Of a DNA stretch of 44,270 bases, positions 23,364-32,223 are shown one piece after another (positions within the stretch are counted from its first letter, which is position 1; the number at the start of each line of letters is the position of its first letter). The stretch lies in NCBI GenBank assembly GCA_020853095.1, contig JADYZN010000063.1, positions 1 through 44,270 on the forward strand. Reading direction: 5' to 3'. A model generated the notes under the pieces. It had not been told where the DNA came from. It made no database searches and saw nothing but the letters and a program-made list of their open reading frames with translations. Source of the DNA: Phycisphaerales bacterium. GTDB lineage: Bacteria; Planctomycetota; Phycisphaerae; Tepidisphaerales; Tepidisphaeraceae. A program made the translations under genes and the position numbers.

Positions 23364-25055
23364 CTAGGCGGCCCGCAACGATTCCTGCAGATCCATCAAC
23401 GTCTTGGTTTTCTGCTCCTGTTCACGCAGCAATTCGCGGTATCGTTCGGCCCCGACCTGTAAAAACGACTCGGTCAACCGCGGGTCAAACTGCGTCCCGG
23501 AGCATCGGCGAATCTCCGTCAACGCCACCTCCAGCGGCAGCGCCTTGCGATAGGTGCGGTTGGAGGTCATCGCGTCAAAACAATCCGCCAGGCAGATGAT
23601 CCGCCCCATGAGCGGGATCCGCTCCCCGGCCAAAGCCGCGGGATAGCCGCGACCGTCGTAGCGTTCATGGTGATGCAACACGCCGGGGATGATGTCCTCG
23701 ATCTGCTTGATGTCGCGCAGAATCCGCGCGCCGATTTGCGGGTGGCGCTTCATCTGCTCGAATTCCTCGGCCGTCAACCGGCCGGTTTTCTGCAACACGT
23801 TCTCCGGCACGCCGATCTTGCCCACGTCATGCAGCAGCCCGGCCATGTAAATCCGCTCGATCTCCGCCTCGGGCAGTTGAATCTGCCGGGCCAGATGCCG
23901 GCTCAGCAGCGCCACACGTTCGCTGTGGCCGCAGGTATAGGCATCCTTGGCGTCCACGGCGCTGGTCAGACTGTGTAATAAACCCATCATAAGGTCGTGT
24001 ACATCCTCAAACAGCATCGAGTTTTCGAGATAAATCGCCGACTCGTTGGCGATGGAATTCAGCAGCTTGCTGTCCATTGAATCAAACTCATCGGCGTTCT
24101 TGTCCAGCGCGAACAGGCAACCCAGCACCTGTTCCTGCCGTTGCAACGGAACCGCCAGAATCTGCGTCGCGTATTCGCCCATCCATGCCAGCGACTTGTC
24201 GGCCGCCAGATCATTGATCAGCAGCGCCGACTTGCGTTCGGTCAAATTCGTCACCAACTGGTCGGCCAGTCGATGCACCTTTCCCGGCGGCAGGCTCAAC
24301 GATCCGTAAATGACCGGCTCCTGCCTCCGCAGGGTGTTCCCCTGCAGCGCCACGCCCATCCCGCGCACGCCCATGACCTCCATGACGTCCAGGCACGCCT
24401 GCTTGAAGAAATCGGACGCCTGGCGATTGACCTTCATCCCGCCGCTGATCTGATAAATCAGGCTCAATTCCTCGTACGTGTTGGCCAGTTGCCCCGACAG
24501 CGAATCCAGCTCCTGTTCCAGCCCGTTGAGCCGGATCTGGTCGCGCATCATGCTCAACAGCAACCGTGACTGGCGCTGCATCGACGCCTCATCGTGACTG
24601 GGCAGTTCCTCGGCCTGTTGATTCAGCCAGATGCCGTCAAGCCCAAGCTGGCCGCACACCCGCACCACCTCTTCCCCCAGGCGAAACGTTTCGGATTTCC
24701 CGGCCAACACCACCGCACCGGCGATCTGTCTCTTCTCAACGTACGGAAAAGCCGACAGGATCACCCCCGGCATGATCTGCCAGATCGCCGTCCCCGCGCC
24801 GGTTGACAACTTTTCGATCCGCTCACGCATCGCCTGGCGGCTCTCGTCGCCATATTGCAACAGCGGCATCACGTAGCGCACAAAGAACATCCCCGACGAT
24901 GCGTCGCCGAAGGCAAGCTTCCCATCGGGCCGCAGCATCATCAGGCACAATCCGCCGGGGCGCATCCGCATCGCCAGGTTCTCCAGCACGCCGTGCCATA
25001 TCTCCTGCGAATCGTAACCCGCCGACGTTGAATGTTTTATTTCGTGCAATGACAT
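23364..25055 (-). CDS. GAF and HD-GYP domain cyclic-di-GMP phosphodiesterase
   Basis: A 563-residue cytoplasmic signalling protein. Residues ~20-150 form an unrecognised sensor-like domain. A coiled coil (~165-200) leads to a GAF domain (~205-345; VMGVRGMGVALQG, YATQILAVPLQRQEQVLGCL). The HD-GYP domain (~355-540) has CGHSERVALLSR, the metal-binding HDVGKIGVPENVL (~409-421), a second metal His region, and HHERYDGRGYP with the GYP motif intact. All the signature residues of an active cyclic-di-GMP hydrolase are present. A short coiled tail follows. The gene lies between the lone receiver and the STAS protein within the pseudopilus cluster; lowering cyclic-di-GMP at the GspE motor is a plausible role (inference). 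Confidence 0.93.
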   Translation of the reverse strand: MSLHEIKHSTSAGYDSQEIWHGVLENLAMRMRPGGLCLMMLRPDGKLAFGDASSGMFFVRYVMPLLQYGDESRQAMRERIEKLSTGAGTAIWQIMPGVILSAFPYVEKRQIAGAVVLAGKSETFRLGEEVVRVCGQLGLDGIWLNQQAEELPSHDEASMQRQSRLLLSMMRDQIRLNGLEQELDSLSGQLANTYEELSLIYQISGGMKVNRQASDFFKQACLDVMEVMGVRGMGVALQGNTLRRQEPVIYGSLSLPPGKVHRLADQLVTNLTERKSALLINDLAADKSLAWMGEYATQILAVPLQRQEQVLGCLFALDKNADEFDSMDSKLLNSIANESAIYLENSMLFEDVHDLMMGLLHSLTSAVDAKDAYTCGHSERVALLSRHLARQIQLPEAEIERIYMAGLLHDVGKIGVPENVLQKTGRLTAEEFEQMKRHPQIGARILRDIKQIEDIIPGVLHHHERYDGRGYPAALAGERIPLMGRIICLADCFDAMTSNRTYRKALPLEVALTEIRRCSGTQFDPRLTESFLQVGAERYRELLREQEQKTKTLMDLQESLRAA

Positions 25056-25080
25056 ACTTCCCTCGCCCGCACGGAAACGA

Positions 25081-25458
25081 TCAGGCCGCGTTCAGCAACA
25101 CTTCGTTCACCGTGCTCAACAACTGCCGGGGACTGAATGGCTTGCTGATCATCCGCAGAATCCCGCTTTGCTCGGTGTCGTGCGGCTCCAGGTGATACCC
25201 GCGCGCCGTCAGCATGATCGCCGGAATCCCCGTGGTCAGCGGGTCCGCCTTCAGCTTCTGGCACAGCTCGATGCCGGACAACTGCGGCATGTGATAGTCG
25301 GTGATCACCAGGTCCGGACGTTCGTGCAACGCCAGTTCAAGCGCCTCCATCCCATCCTGCGCCGTCAACACCCGATACCCCGCGTTGCGCAACTTCAGTG
25401 ATACCACGTGAAGAATGTGCGTCTCATCGTCGGCCACCAGTATCGTCTTCTCGCTCAT
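25081..25458 (-). CDS. Single-domain response regulator (CheY-like receiver)
   Basis: A 125-residue receiver domain with no output domain. Key residues are the acidic pair in LVADDETH, the phospho-acceptor Asp54 in LVITDYHMP, the Thr in IMLTARG and the Lys in ISKPFSP. The start at 25458 is chosen because GGGAGAG lies a few bases upstream; earlier in-frame ATGs at 25470 and 25479 fall before that ribosome site. It lies between the histidine kinase (33 bp gap) and the HD-GYP gene (25 bp). The likely path is phosphate from the kinase to this receiver, which then acts by protein contact, as CheY does. Confidence 0.93.
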   Translation of the reverse strand: MSEKTILVADDETHILHVVSLKLRNAGYRVLTAQDGMEALELALHERPDLVITDYHMPQLSGIELCQKLKADPLTTGIPAIMLTARGYHLEPHDTEQSGILRMISKPFSPRQLLSTVNEVLLNAA

Positions 25459-25491
25459 CATCTCTCCCATCTCGACCACGAATCATCCCAC

Positions 25492-26919
25492 TCAATCAAT
25501 CAGCTCCAGCTCAAACCCGAACGTGCTTCCTTTGCCCACCTCGCTCTGGGCGATCGTTCGCCCCTGGTGCACGACCTCCACGACGTGCTTCACCAGCGAC
25601 AAACCCAATCCGGTACCCTTGGCCATGCGATTGTTCGCCTCGGCCCTGTAGAACTTATCGAACACAAAAGGCAGGTCCTTTGGCCCGATCCCCACCCCCG
25701 TATCGGAAATTCTCGCCGATACCGTGCGCCCCGCGACGTCCACGTCCGTCTGTACCGTTACAGTCCCCCCATCCGGCGTATATTTCACCGCGTTGGACAG
25801 CAGGTTCAACATCGCCTGGTACAGCATGTCCCTGTCCCCCAGGGTCTGATAAATCATGCTCCCCAGCTTTTCCTCGATGCGGATGTTCTTCAACGCCGCC
25901 TGCGGGGCGATCACCTCGATCGCCTCCTTGGCGATCACCATCAGGCTCAACGGCTGCTTGTTGACCTTCACCAGTCCCGACTCGATCCGGGAAATGTTCA
26001 GGATGTTGTCGATCAGCCGGCCCAGTCTCCCCGCCTCGTTCTGGATGACCTCGTAAAACTCGTCTCGTGTCTTCTCATCGGAGGCCTCTCCGTCGATCAG
26101 CATCTCCACGTACGCCCGGATGCTGGCCAGCGGCGTGCGCAATTCATGGCTGACGTTGGAAACGAAATCGTTTTTCATCTGGGCGACTTCTTTTTCCCTC
26201 GTCATGTCGTGCAGCACCGCCACCACGCCGCAGGCCGATTCGCTCTGGTCGGACACGGTCGAAAGCGTCACCTTGAACGTCCGCGGCCCGGCCGGCGTGC
26301 GCAACTCGTGTTCGACCACCCGCCTTCCGCCCCGGCTGTCGCTCTGGCGCATGTCGCGGACCATCTCGACGATCCGCTGGTCCCCCAGCACCCGGTCAAT
26401 CGGCGACCGGCGCGACCCCTTGAGATCAAAATCAAACGTCCGCGCCGCCGCGTCGTTGGCCAGCATCATTTCGTCAAATTGATCCGTCACCAGCACCGCA
26501 TCCGAAATGCTGTAAATGATCGCCTCGGCGTGTTGCCGGGCGGCGTTGGCCACTTTCAACTCGATTTGCAGTTCCCTGGTTTTCAGGTTCGCCGCGTTGA
26601 TCGTCTGCTCGACTTCCTCGATCAACTGGTTGATGGCCTTCGCCACCGGACGCAGGTCCGGCCGTGAACAATCCACCCGCGATTGACCGCGGTTCGACAC
26701 GCACTCAAGCTGCCGTCGCAATTCGCGGCCGCTTTTTTGCATCGATGAGGTCAACCACCACGACAATCCCGCCGACAACGCCAGCAGAATCACGCCCCAG
26801 ACGCCCCCTTTCAGAGACATCGTCAACGATGGATTGGCATACAGGACGCCGGCCAGAAGATACACCCCCCCCGCCAACATCGCCCCCGAAAGCAAATTGA
26901 GTATCGTTCCCCGTTGCAC
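25492..26919 (-). CDS. Membrane sensor histidine kinase (PAS, HisKA, HATPase)
   Basis: A 475-residue kinase. Two membrane helices near the N-terminus (about 7-27 and 38-58) enclose only a very short extracytoplasmic loop. A helical linker leads to a PAS domain (~130-235; IIYSISDAVLVTDQFDEMMLAN). The HisKA dimerisation domain has phospho-acceptor His258 in NVSHELRTPL, and the ATPase domain has the N box MLNLLSNAVKYTP, G1 DTGVGIG and G2 GTGLGLSLVKHV. It resembles the PhoR/WalK class. It is embedded in the pseudopilus operon, upstream of a lone receiver. With almost no external domain it probably senses an internal or membrane signal. Confidence 0.94.
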   Translation of the reverse strand: MQRGTILNLLSGAMLAGGVYLLAGVLYANPSLTMSLKGGVWGVILLALSAGLSWWLTSSMQKSGRELRRQLECVSNRGQSRVDCSRPDLRPVAKAINQLIEEVEQTINAANLKTRELQIELKVANAARQHAEAIIYSISDAVLVTDQFDEMMLANDAAARTFDFDLKGSRRSPIDRVLGDQRIVEMVRDMRQSDSRGGRRVVEHELRTPAGPRTFKVTLSTVSDQSESACGVVAVLHDMTREKEVAQMKNDFVSNVSHELRTPLASIRAYVEMLIDGEASDEKTRDEFYEVIQNEAGRLGRLIDNILNISRIESGLVKVNKQPLSLMVIAKEAIEVIAPQAALKNIRIEEKLGSMIYQTLGDRDMLYQAMLNLLSNAVKYTPDGGTVTVQTDVDVAGRTVSARISDTGVGIGPKDLPFVFDKFYRAEANNRMAKGTGLGLSLVKHVVEVVHQGRTIAQSEVGKGSTFGFELELID

Positions 26920-26970
26920 CGTTTTCTCCTATCCCACCAGTCAAACGGGGTGGACACCCTTCCCGCTGGT

Positions 26971-28155
26971 CTATTGCCCCACATCCACGCCCGCCAGCAG
27001 ACGGGCCGCCAGCTCATCACCCGGCCGCATCCTCAACGCCTGCCTGTAATAATCCATCGCCCGCTCCCCTTCGCCCGATTTTTCAAGCGTATAGCCGATC
27101 ATGCACAAACTGACGGTGTCCGATCCATCCAGCCGATTGGCCTGTCGAAACGCATCCAGCGCCTCGGACAATCGTCCCTGCCGCAGACGAACCGTCCCCA
27201 TCAGCAAATATCCCTGGCTGGATTGATCCTCAATCGCCAGTGAACGCCGAACGGAGATTTCCGCCCGTTTCAGATCATTTTCCGCCAGCGCCGATCTCCC
27301 CAGCGCCCGCCAGGCGGCCGCCGATTCCGGCTTCAATCTGGCCGCCAGCTCAAAATTCGACCGCGCCTCGCGCATTCTGCCCGTGTGCATCTGGCACTCT
27401 CCCAGCGCCAGGATCAGGTCAAACCGATCGGCCATCGCCTCCTGTTTCACCAACCGGCCCAGCACCTCCTGCGCCCCGGCATAATCTTTCGCCCAGTACA
27501 GCGCCATGCCCAGCCGTTCGCGGATTCCCTGGTCATCTTCGGACAGGATGCTCGCCTCGCGCAACATCGACGCCGCCTCGGCATACCGCCCCTGCTGCAT
27601 CAACAATTGACCGGCCGCATCGCGGATCGCCCCGCTGTGTTCAAAATAGACCACCTTGTCCTTCAACAGCGCCAATGCTTCGGGCGTGCGATCCATCGCA
27701 ACCAGCATTTCCGACCGCGCCAACAGGTAAGCCAGCTCGGCCGGGGCTTTTTCGCTGGCCGAGGTGTAAAAGTCATAGGCCGTTTCAATCCGCTGCCAGC
27801 GCTGATAAACCACGCCGCTGAGATAATCCGCCTCCGCGTTGGATGGGGCCGCGGTGCGGGCGCGTTCCAGTTCCTTTTCCGCCAGTTCCAGTTGCCCCTG
27901 CTCGATGGCCACCTTCGCGGACAAAATGCGCAATGCCGGGTTGTTCGGCTCCAGCTTCAACCCCATCTGGATCGATTCCCGGCTCTTGTCAAAGTTTCCG
28001 GTTTCATACTGTTGTTTGGCCAGGCCATATTGCACGCCGGCTCGGGCCATGTTCCACTGATCGGTGGCGGCCTGATTCTGCGATTTGCGATTGGACTGGC
28101 AGCCGGTCATCAGGATCAAAGCGGCCGCGAAAATGGAGAGCTTGGCTTTCAACAT
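26971..28155 (-). CDS. TPR-repeat lipoprotein, pilotin or PilF-like
   Basis: A 394-residue lipoprotein. The start at 28155 gives MLKAKLSIFAAALILMTGCQSN with lipobox MTGC and a GAGGTG ribosome site; the longer frame upstream is unlikely. About ten tetratricopeptide repeats follow, for example AKQQYETGNFDKSRESIQMG and ALGRSALAENDLKRAEISVR, ending KSGEGERAMDYYRQALRMRPGDELAARLL. TPR lipoproteins such as PilF/PilW help the outer-membrane secretin to assemble in type IV pilus systems. Here the gene directly follows the secretin gene, which supports that role, though the protein is longer than PilF. A hairpin lies between the two genes. Confidence 0.88.
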   Translation of the reverse strand: MLKAKLSIFAAALILMTGCQSNRKSQNQAATDQWNMARAGVQYGLAKQQYETGNFDKSRESIQMGLKLEPNNPALRILSAKVAIEQGQLELAEKELERARTAAPSNAEADYLSGVVYQRWQRIETAYDFYTSASEKAPAELAYLLARSEMLVAMDRTPEALALLKDKVVYFEHSGAIRDAAGQLLMQQGRYAEAASMLREASILSEDDQGIRERLGMALYWAKDYAGAQEVLGRLVKQEAMADRFDLILALGECQMHTGRMREARSNFELAARLKPESAAAWRALGRSALAENDLKRAEISVRRSLAIEDQSSQGYLLMGTVRLRQGRLSEALDAFRQANRLDGSDTVSLCMIGYTLEKSGEGERAMDYYRQALRMRPGDELAARLLAGVDVGQ

Positions 28156-28182
28156 CGAAACACCTCGGATGCTTGTCGTAAC

Positions 28183-28223
28183 GTGGCATGGCGGACGGCA
28201 TTTCTGCCATCCGCCACAGCCAC
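28183..28223. repeat. Intercistronic hairpin between secretin and TPR genes
   Basis: GTGGCATGGCGGACGGCA (28183-28200), loop TTTC, then TGCCATCCGCCACAGCCAC (28205-28223) form a strong stem with one mismatch and one bulge. There is no T-run, so it is more likely an RNA-processing or stabilising stem, or a dispersed palindrome, than a terminator. Confidence 0.65.
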
Positions 28224-28232
28224 GAGGTTGAA

Positions 28233-30365
28233 TCACTTATTCAGGTCCACCGCCGCCTGGTCGGTTTGATCCGGCAGTTCGTTCACCACCGTGACCGTCG
28301 GCGCGGATTTGGGCTTGGCCACCGGCCGCTCGGCGACCTGCTCCTGGTGGGATTTTGACGAGAAATACCGCCAGAACGCGCCCCACGGGTTGAATTTGGA
28401 CTGCATCGCCACCGGCTGGGTCGTCGGTGTCTTGTCCGTCGAGGCGACCGGCTGAGTCGTCGCCGGAGCATCGACCTTCGCGGTTCGCGTGGTCGGCCCA
28501 TCGACACCCGGAGCCGTCTGTTCCAGCACCGGCTGGGTCGCCGGAGCCGCCGCCCGATCCGCCAGCACCGCCTTGGTGACAAATTCCCGTATCAGGGAGT
28601 TGTCCACCGCCGTCACCTGGTGACCGGTCAACATCTCCTTCATGTGGATCGCTTCGACGAATTTCGGATTCAAATTGGTGGCGCAATTCAGATGCCACAA
28701 CGCCCGCTGGCGGTTGGGGTTGGGCTTTTTCATCTCCGCCACCGCCGATTCATAGCTCGACTCGGCCAGCCGCTCGCGTCCCCAGGGCATCATGCCCTGA
28801 CGCACGCCCACCCGCAGCGTCTCTGCCTCCTTGAGCGCCTCTTCGGACAGGCTCGAATAGGCCGCATCATCCTTCACAATGTGCGGAGTCAGCAGAATAA
28901 TGACTTCCTCGCGCAGCGTGTGATCGCTTTGTTTGCGAAACAGCGCACCCGCCAGCGGCAGATTGCCCAAAAACGGAACCTGCCCGCGTGAGGTGTTGCT
29001 GTCCTCGCGGAACAGTCCACCGATGACGATCGTGTTGCCATCCTTGACCATCACGTTGCTGGTCACTTCGGTGGTGATCTTAAAGGGCAGATTCGCCTCG
29101 CCCGCCAGCCCGCCGCTGGAATCTTCCGGATGAATCTCCATGCGAATGTACCCGTCATCGCCGATGAACGGCCGGAAAACCAGCCGCGTACCGGTCTCCA
29201 GAAATTCCACCGTCTGCACGGTCGAACTTTCCGTGGTCGTCGACGTCATATAGCCATCCTTGCGGCCGACGATCACCTCTCCCTTTTGTTTGTTCAGCGC
29301 CAAAACCTTCGGATTGGCCAGCACCACCGTATCGGTGATCCCCTCCAACGCCTGGACGAACACCCCGACGTTGTTCTTCACCACGCCGATGTTCAACCCG
29401 CCGCCACCCGCCCGGCCGGCCACGAACCCACGATCGTTGATCGCCCCGGCCTTGCCCGATTCCATGATCGATCCGGTCAACGCCTGGTTCAGGCCCGTGC
29501 CCGTGGTCGTGGTCTCGTTGACCGCCGACAAGGCATTGAAATCCACCCCGCCCAATACCGTGAAATCGACTCCCAGCGAATTGTCCTCGCTCAAACTGGC
29601 GCGCAAAATCGTCGCCTCGATCAGGATCTGCTGCGGCCGTCGGTCGATTTCCTTCAGAATTTTGCGAACTTTTTCCAGGTTGTCCGGGTAGTCCGTGATG
29701 ACCAGCATGTCCTCGCCGGCGTGCGAGCTGCCCCCCAGGTCCTTGGTCCCGCTTTCCAGGCCGCTGCTGGCCGGCGTGGTGAACGACGTCTGCGACTCGG
29801 CGCTCAACACCGGCTTGATCATGTTCACCGCGTTGGCGGCCGGCGTGTAATACAGTTGGAACACCTCCGTCTGCATCTTCCGCTCTGATTTTTCCAATTC
29901 GGCCAGTTCCTTGGCGGAATAGACGTAGATGAAATTCCCCTGCTCACGATACGCATACCCGTTGGCCCGCAAAATCGCGTCCAGCGCCTCCTTGATCGTG
30001 ACATCGTACAGATTGGCCGTCACCGTGCCGTGGACTTCCTTGCTGGCGATGATGTTGCGCTGCGACTGCAACGACAACATCCGCAACACCTGCACCAGGC
30101 TGGCATCGTCAACGTGAATCTCCACCGTACCGGCGGGCGAAACCGCCACGTCCGTGCTGCTGACCGATTTGCCCTCCCCGGCGCCCGTCGGCGCGGTGTT
30201 TACCTGCACCGGAACCGCCTCTTCCACCGACCGCACCTGGACCTGATTCTGGCTGGGCGCGGTCGTGGTTGCCCCGTCCGCCGCGATTGCCGTGATTGCC
30301 CCACCCGTATAAACGGACGCCGCGGCCACAAAAAGAATCCCCGCCGTCTTCGAATTCATGCGCAT
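28233..30365 (-). CDS. gspD: Outer-membrane secretin (GspD/PilQ family)
   Basis: A 710-residue protein. The ATG at 30365 is preferred because GAGGAG lies 7 bases upstream; ATGs at 30359 and 30380 also exist. A signal peptide (about 1-30) is followed by an N0/STN-like domain (VEIHVDDASLVQVLRMLSLQ; ITIKEALDAIL-like segment), then an N1-like domain (VITDYPDNLEKVRKILKEIDRRP). The secretin gate domain (~330-510) ends in VPFLGNLPLAGALFRKQ and EEVIILLTPHIV, both classic. A C-terminal extension of ~200 residues contains a TPR-like helix pair and a Thr/Pro/Gln-rich tail (TTQPVAS, TPTTQPVA). No AMIN peptidoglycan-binding domain is seen. It forms the outer-membrane pore for the pseudopilus machine. Confidence 0.95.
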   Translation of the reverse strand: MRMNSKTAGILFVAAASVYTGGAITAIAADGATTTAPSQNQVQVRSVEEAVPVQVNTAPTGAGEGKSVSSTDVAVSPAGTVEIHVDDASLVQVLRMLSLQSQRNIIASKEVHGTVTANLYDVTIKEALDAILRANGYAYREQGNFIYVYSAKELAELEKSERKMQTEVFQLYYTPAANAVNMIKPVLSAESQTSFTTPASSGLESGTKDLGGSSHAGEDMLVITDYPDNLEKVRKILKEIDRRPQQILIEATILRASLSEDNSLGVDFTVLGGVDFNALSAVNETTTTGTGLNQALTGSIMESGKAGAINDRGFVAGRAGGGGLNIGVVKNNVGVFVQALEGITDTVVLANPKVLALNKQKGEVIVGRKDGYMTSTTTESSTVQTVEFLETGTRLVFRPFIGDDGYIRMEIHPEDSSGGLAGEANLPFKITTEVTSNVMVKDGNTIVIGGLFREDSNTSRGQVPFLGNLPLAGALFRKQSDHTLREEVIILLTPHIVKDDAAYSSLSEEALKEAETLRVGVRQGMMPWGRERLAESSYESAVAEMKKPNPNRQRALWHLNCATNLNPKFVEAIHMKEMLTGHQVTAVDNSLIREFVTKAVLADRAAAPATQPVLEQTAPGVDGPTTRTAKVDAPATTQPVASTDKTPTTQPVAMQSKFNPWGAFWRYFSSKSHQEQVAERPVAKPKSAPTVTVVNELPDQTDQAAVDLNK

Positions 30366-30444
30366 AATACAACTCCTCAAACATCCGCCGGTGCCGCGGC
30401 GTGGTGGCGGTTTTTCCGCCGTTCCATGACTGAGGCATCAAAAC

Positions 30445-31047
30445 TTATTTCATCAGGACCTCGATGCGGATGCCGTCACGCTCGACGATGATCCCCCGCG
30501 CCCCGATCTTCAGGACGCGGAATCCTTCGACGACGTCGCCTTCTTCCACCAGCTTCCCGTTCACCATGGCCTTTGGCTTCTGTCCCATGATGGTGCTTTG
30601 CAGGCGAAGCTGTCCGGCCTGATGCCGGAGGTTCTCCACCAGTATTTCCTTCTCTCTTCTTTGATCGGCTTGCGAGTTGACCGACTTTGCCATCTCGCTC
30701 CAGAATCCTTGAACCAGACTCCCATCCGACTCGCCGGAACCTGGAATCCGGGGGTAATAATCCATTCGGATGACAAAAAGGTTACGCCCCCCATCATCCA
30801 CCGGCTTTTGCGCCCATTCCTGAAACCGGGTGATCGTCGTATCGCCGGCTGCCACATTGGCAGGTACGCTCGCCGGCACGTCGGCCGCCTGGGCCACCGA
30901 CGCGATCGACGGGGTTGGCACGCTCGTCCCGCCCAGCCGCCAGACCCATAACCCGCCCATGAAAACCACCAGCACCACCAGGGCGGCCGCTTTTTTCGGC
31001 TCCTTGCGAATCAACGCCTTGAGGTTGTAGAAGTCCAATGAACCCAT
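30445..31047 (-). CDS. GspC/PilP-like inner-membrane linker protein
   Basis: A 200-residue protein with one membrane helix (about residues 20-37; AALVVLVVFMGGLWVW), a short low-complexity linker and a coiled segment (~120-150). The C-terminal HR-like beta domain (IMGQKPKAMVNGKLVEEGDVVEGFRVLKIGARGIIVERDG) has the layout shared by GspC and PilP, which contact the secretin N0 domain. No PDZ domain is present. The gene lies between pilO (4 bp) and the secretin gene, exactly where PilP or GspC is expected. Naming it PilP or GspC would be arbitrary. Confidence 0.75.
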   Translation of the reverse strand: MGSLDFYNLKALIRKEPKKAAALVVLVVFMGGLWVWRLGGTSVPTPSIASVAQAADVPASVPANVAAGDTTITRFQEWAQKPVDDGGRNLFVIRMDYYPRIPGSGESDGSLVQGFWSEMAKSVNSQADQRREKEILVENLRHQAGQLRLQSTIMGQKPKAMVNGKLVEEGDVVEGFRVLKIGARGIIVERDGIRIEVLMK

Positions 31048-31051
31048 CGGA

Positions 31052-31606
31052 TCATCCCTCGGTGAAATAAATGGTCAGTGCCGCCTGAACCTCAACTTGT
31101 CCAAGCTGCGAATCCAACACCCGAATCTGCACGTTGTGCAGCCGCGTCAGCCGCTGCATCTGCTCGGCCTGTTTCAAAAACGAAAATGCGCTCCGGTAAT
31201 CCCCTTCAAAATGAATCTGAATCGGCGTTTCACTGTAAAGCTCGTTGCGTTTGGGCGCCTTGGCGTCGATTCGCCACCGACGCAGCGACGTCTGCTGGCT
31301 GAGCTGGGTGATGTCCTTGATGAATGCCCCAAGGTCCTGCTGTTTGGGCAGTTTTTTGTCAAACCGCTCCACCCGCTGCTGAAGCCTCGCCACCTCGGCC
31401 ATCACCATGGGCAACGCCTTGGCACGGGCCTGGGCCGAATCCAGATCCCGCTTTTTTTCAGCGATGTGCGTACGCAGGCCGTTCAACTCGACCATCTGGG
31501 GTCGATACCCAAAAATCAGAAAAAACAGCCCGAAGACGACAAACGCGCCGGCCAGCACCATTTGCATCCTGCGGCTCCAACCGATTTGGCTTTGCAGGGT
31601 TCTCAT
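31052..31606 (-). CDS. pilO: PilO-like inner-membrane pilus assembly protein
   Basis: A 184-residue protein with one N-terminal membrane helix (MVLAGAFVVFGLFFLIFG, about 16-33), a coiled coil (~38-85; LRTHIAEKKRDLDSAQARAK) and a C-terminal ferredoxin-like domain (PIQIHFEGDYRSAFSFLKQ), the PilO/GspM layout. The ATG overlaps the pilN stop by 4 bp, so translation is coupled. PilO pairs with PilN in the inner membrane and aligns the secretin with the motor. Confidence 0.87.
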   Translation of the reverse strand: MRTLQSQIGWSRRMQMVLAGAFVVFGLFFLIFGYRPQMVELNGLRTHIAEKKRDLDSAQARAKALPMVMAEVARLQQRVERFDKKLPKQQDLGAFIKDITQLSQQTSLRRWRIDAKAPKRNELYSETPIQIHFEGDYRSAFSFLKQAEQMQRLTRLHNVQIRVLDSQLGQVEVQAALTIYFTEG

Positions 31607-32223
31607 TGGGCGTTGCCTCCGGCGATGTTCAGGTTGACGACAAAGACCACTTCAAATTCCCGCATGACATGGCCGCGTTCCTGCCGCTCCTTGGCATAGG
31701 ACATCGAAACCTGCTCGAAATACCGCTCGGCCGTCAGCCGGGTCATGAAGTTGGCCAGGTCCACATCCGTTGGCGCCACGCCCAACATGCGGATTTTGAT
31801 CTGTCGATCGACGACGATTTCGGATTTTCCATTGGGCTTGGCCACCGAGCGGGGTTGTTCAACCGTTTCCACCGCAAGATTCAGCAACGCCATTTCAGGC
31901 GGCATCACCGATTCCAGCGCCGCGATCAGGCGGGCCGATGGCACGTGCACGCCCAGGCGGGCGATGACCTGGTCTTGTAGACGCCATTGACGTTTCAATT
32001 CCAGCAATTGATCCAGTTTTTTCAGGTCCATGTCCGTTTTGGACATATCCCCTTTCAACGTCGAGAGTTCCGCGCGGGCGGATTTGACGTTCCGGCCGCA
32101 CAGAAAAGACCAGCCGGCCAGGCCAAGGGCGAACGTCAGGACCATCCATGCCTGCAACATCACCAGCCGCCGTCGGCGGAAGATGCGGGGATACCACTCG
32201 GGCAGGAATTCCAGTTCACGCAT
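31603..32223 (-). CDS. pilN: PilN-like inner-membrane pilus assembly protein
   Basis: A 206-residue protein. The short cytoplasmic N-terminus MRELEFLPEWYPR is the PilM-binding peptide equivalent (NLLPxx in model PilN). A membrane helix (about 22-42) is followed by a coiled coil (~45-80; ELSTLKGDMSKTDMDLKKL) and a ferredoxin-like domain with RLIAALESVMPPEMALLNLAVE. It starts inside the last 8 bp of pilM and overlaps pilO by 4 bp, a tightly coupled trio. The function is joining cytoplasmic PilM to periplasmic PilO. Confidence 0.87.
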   Translation of the reverse strand: MRELEFLPEWYPRIFRRRRLVMLQAWMVLTFALGLAGWSFLCGRNVKSARAELSTLKGDMSKTDMDLKKLDQLLELKRQWRLQDQVIARLGVHVPSARLIAALESVMPPEMALLNLAVETVEQPRSVAKPNGKSEIVVDRQIKIRMLGVAPTDVDLANFMTRLTAERYFEQVSMSYAKERQERGHVMREFEVVFVVNLNIAGGNAQ

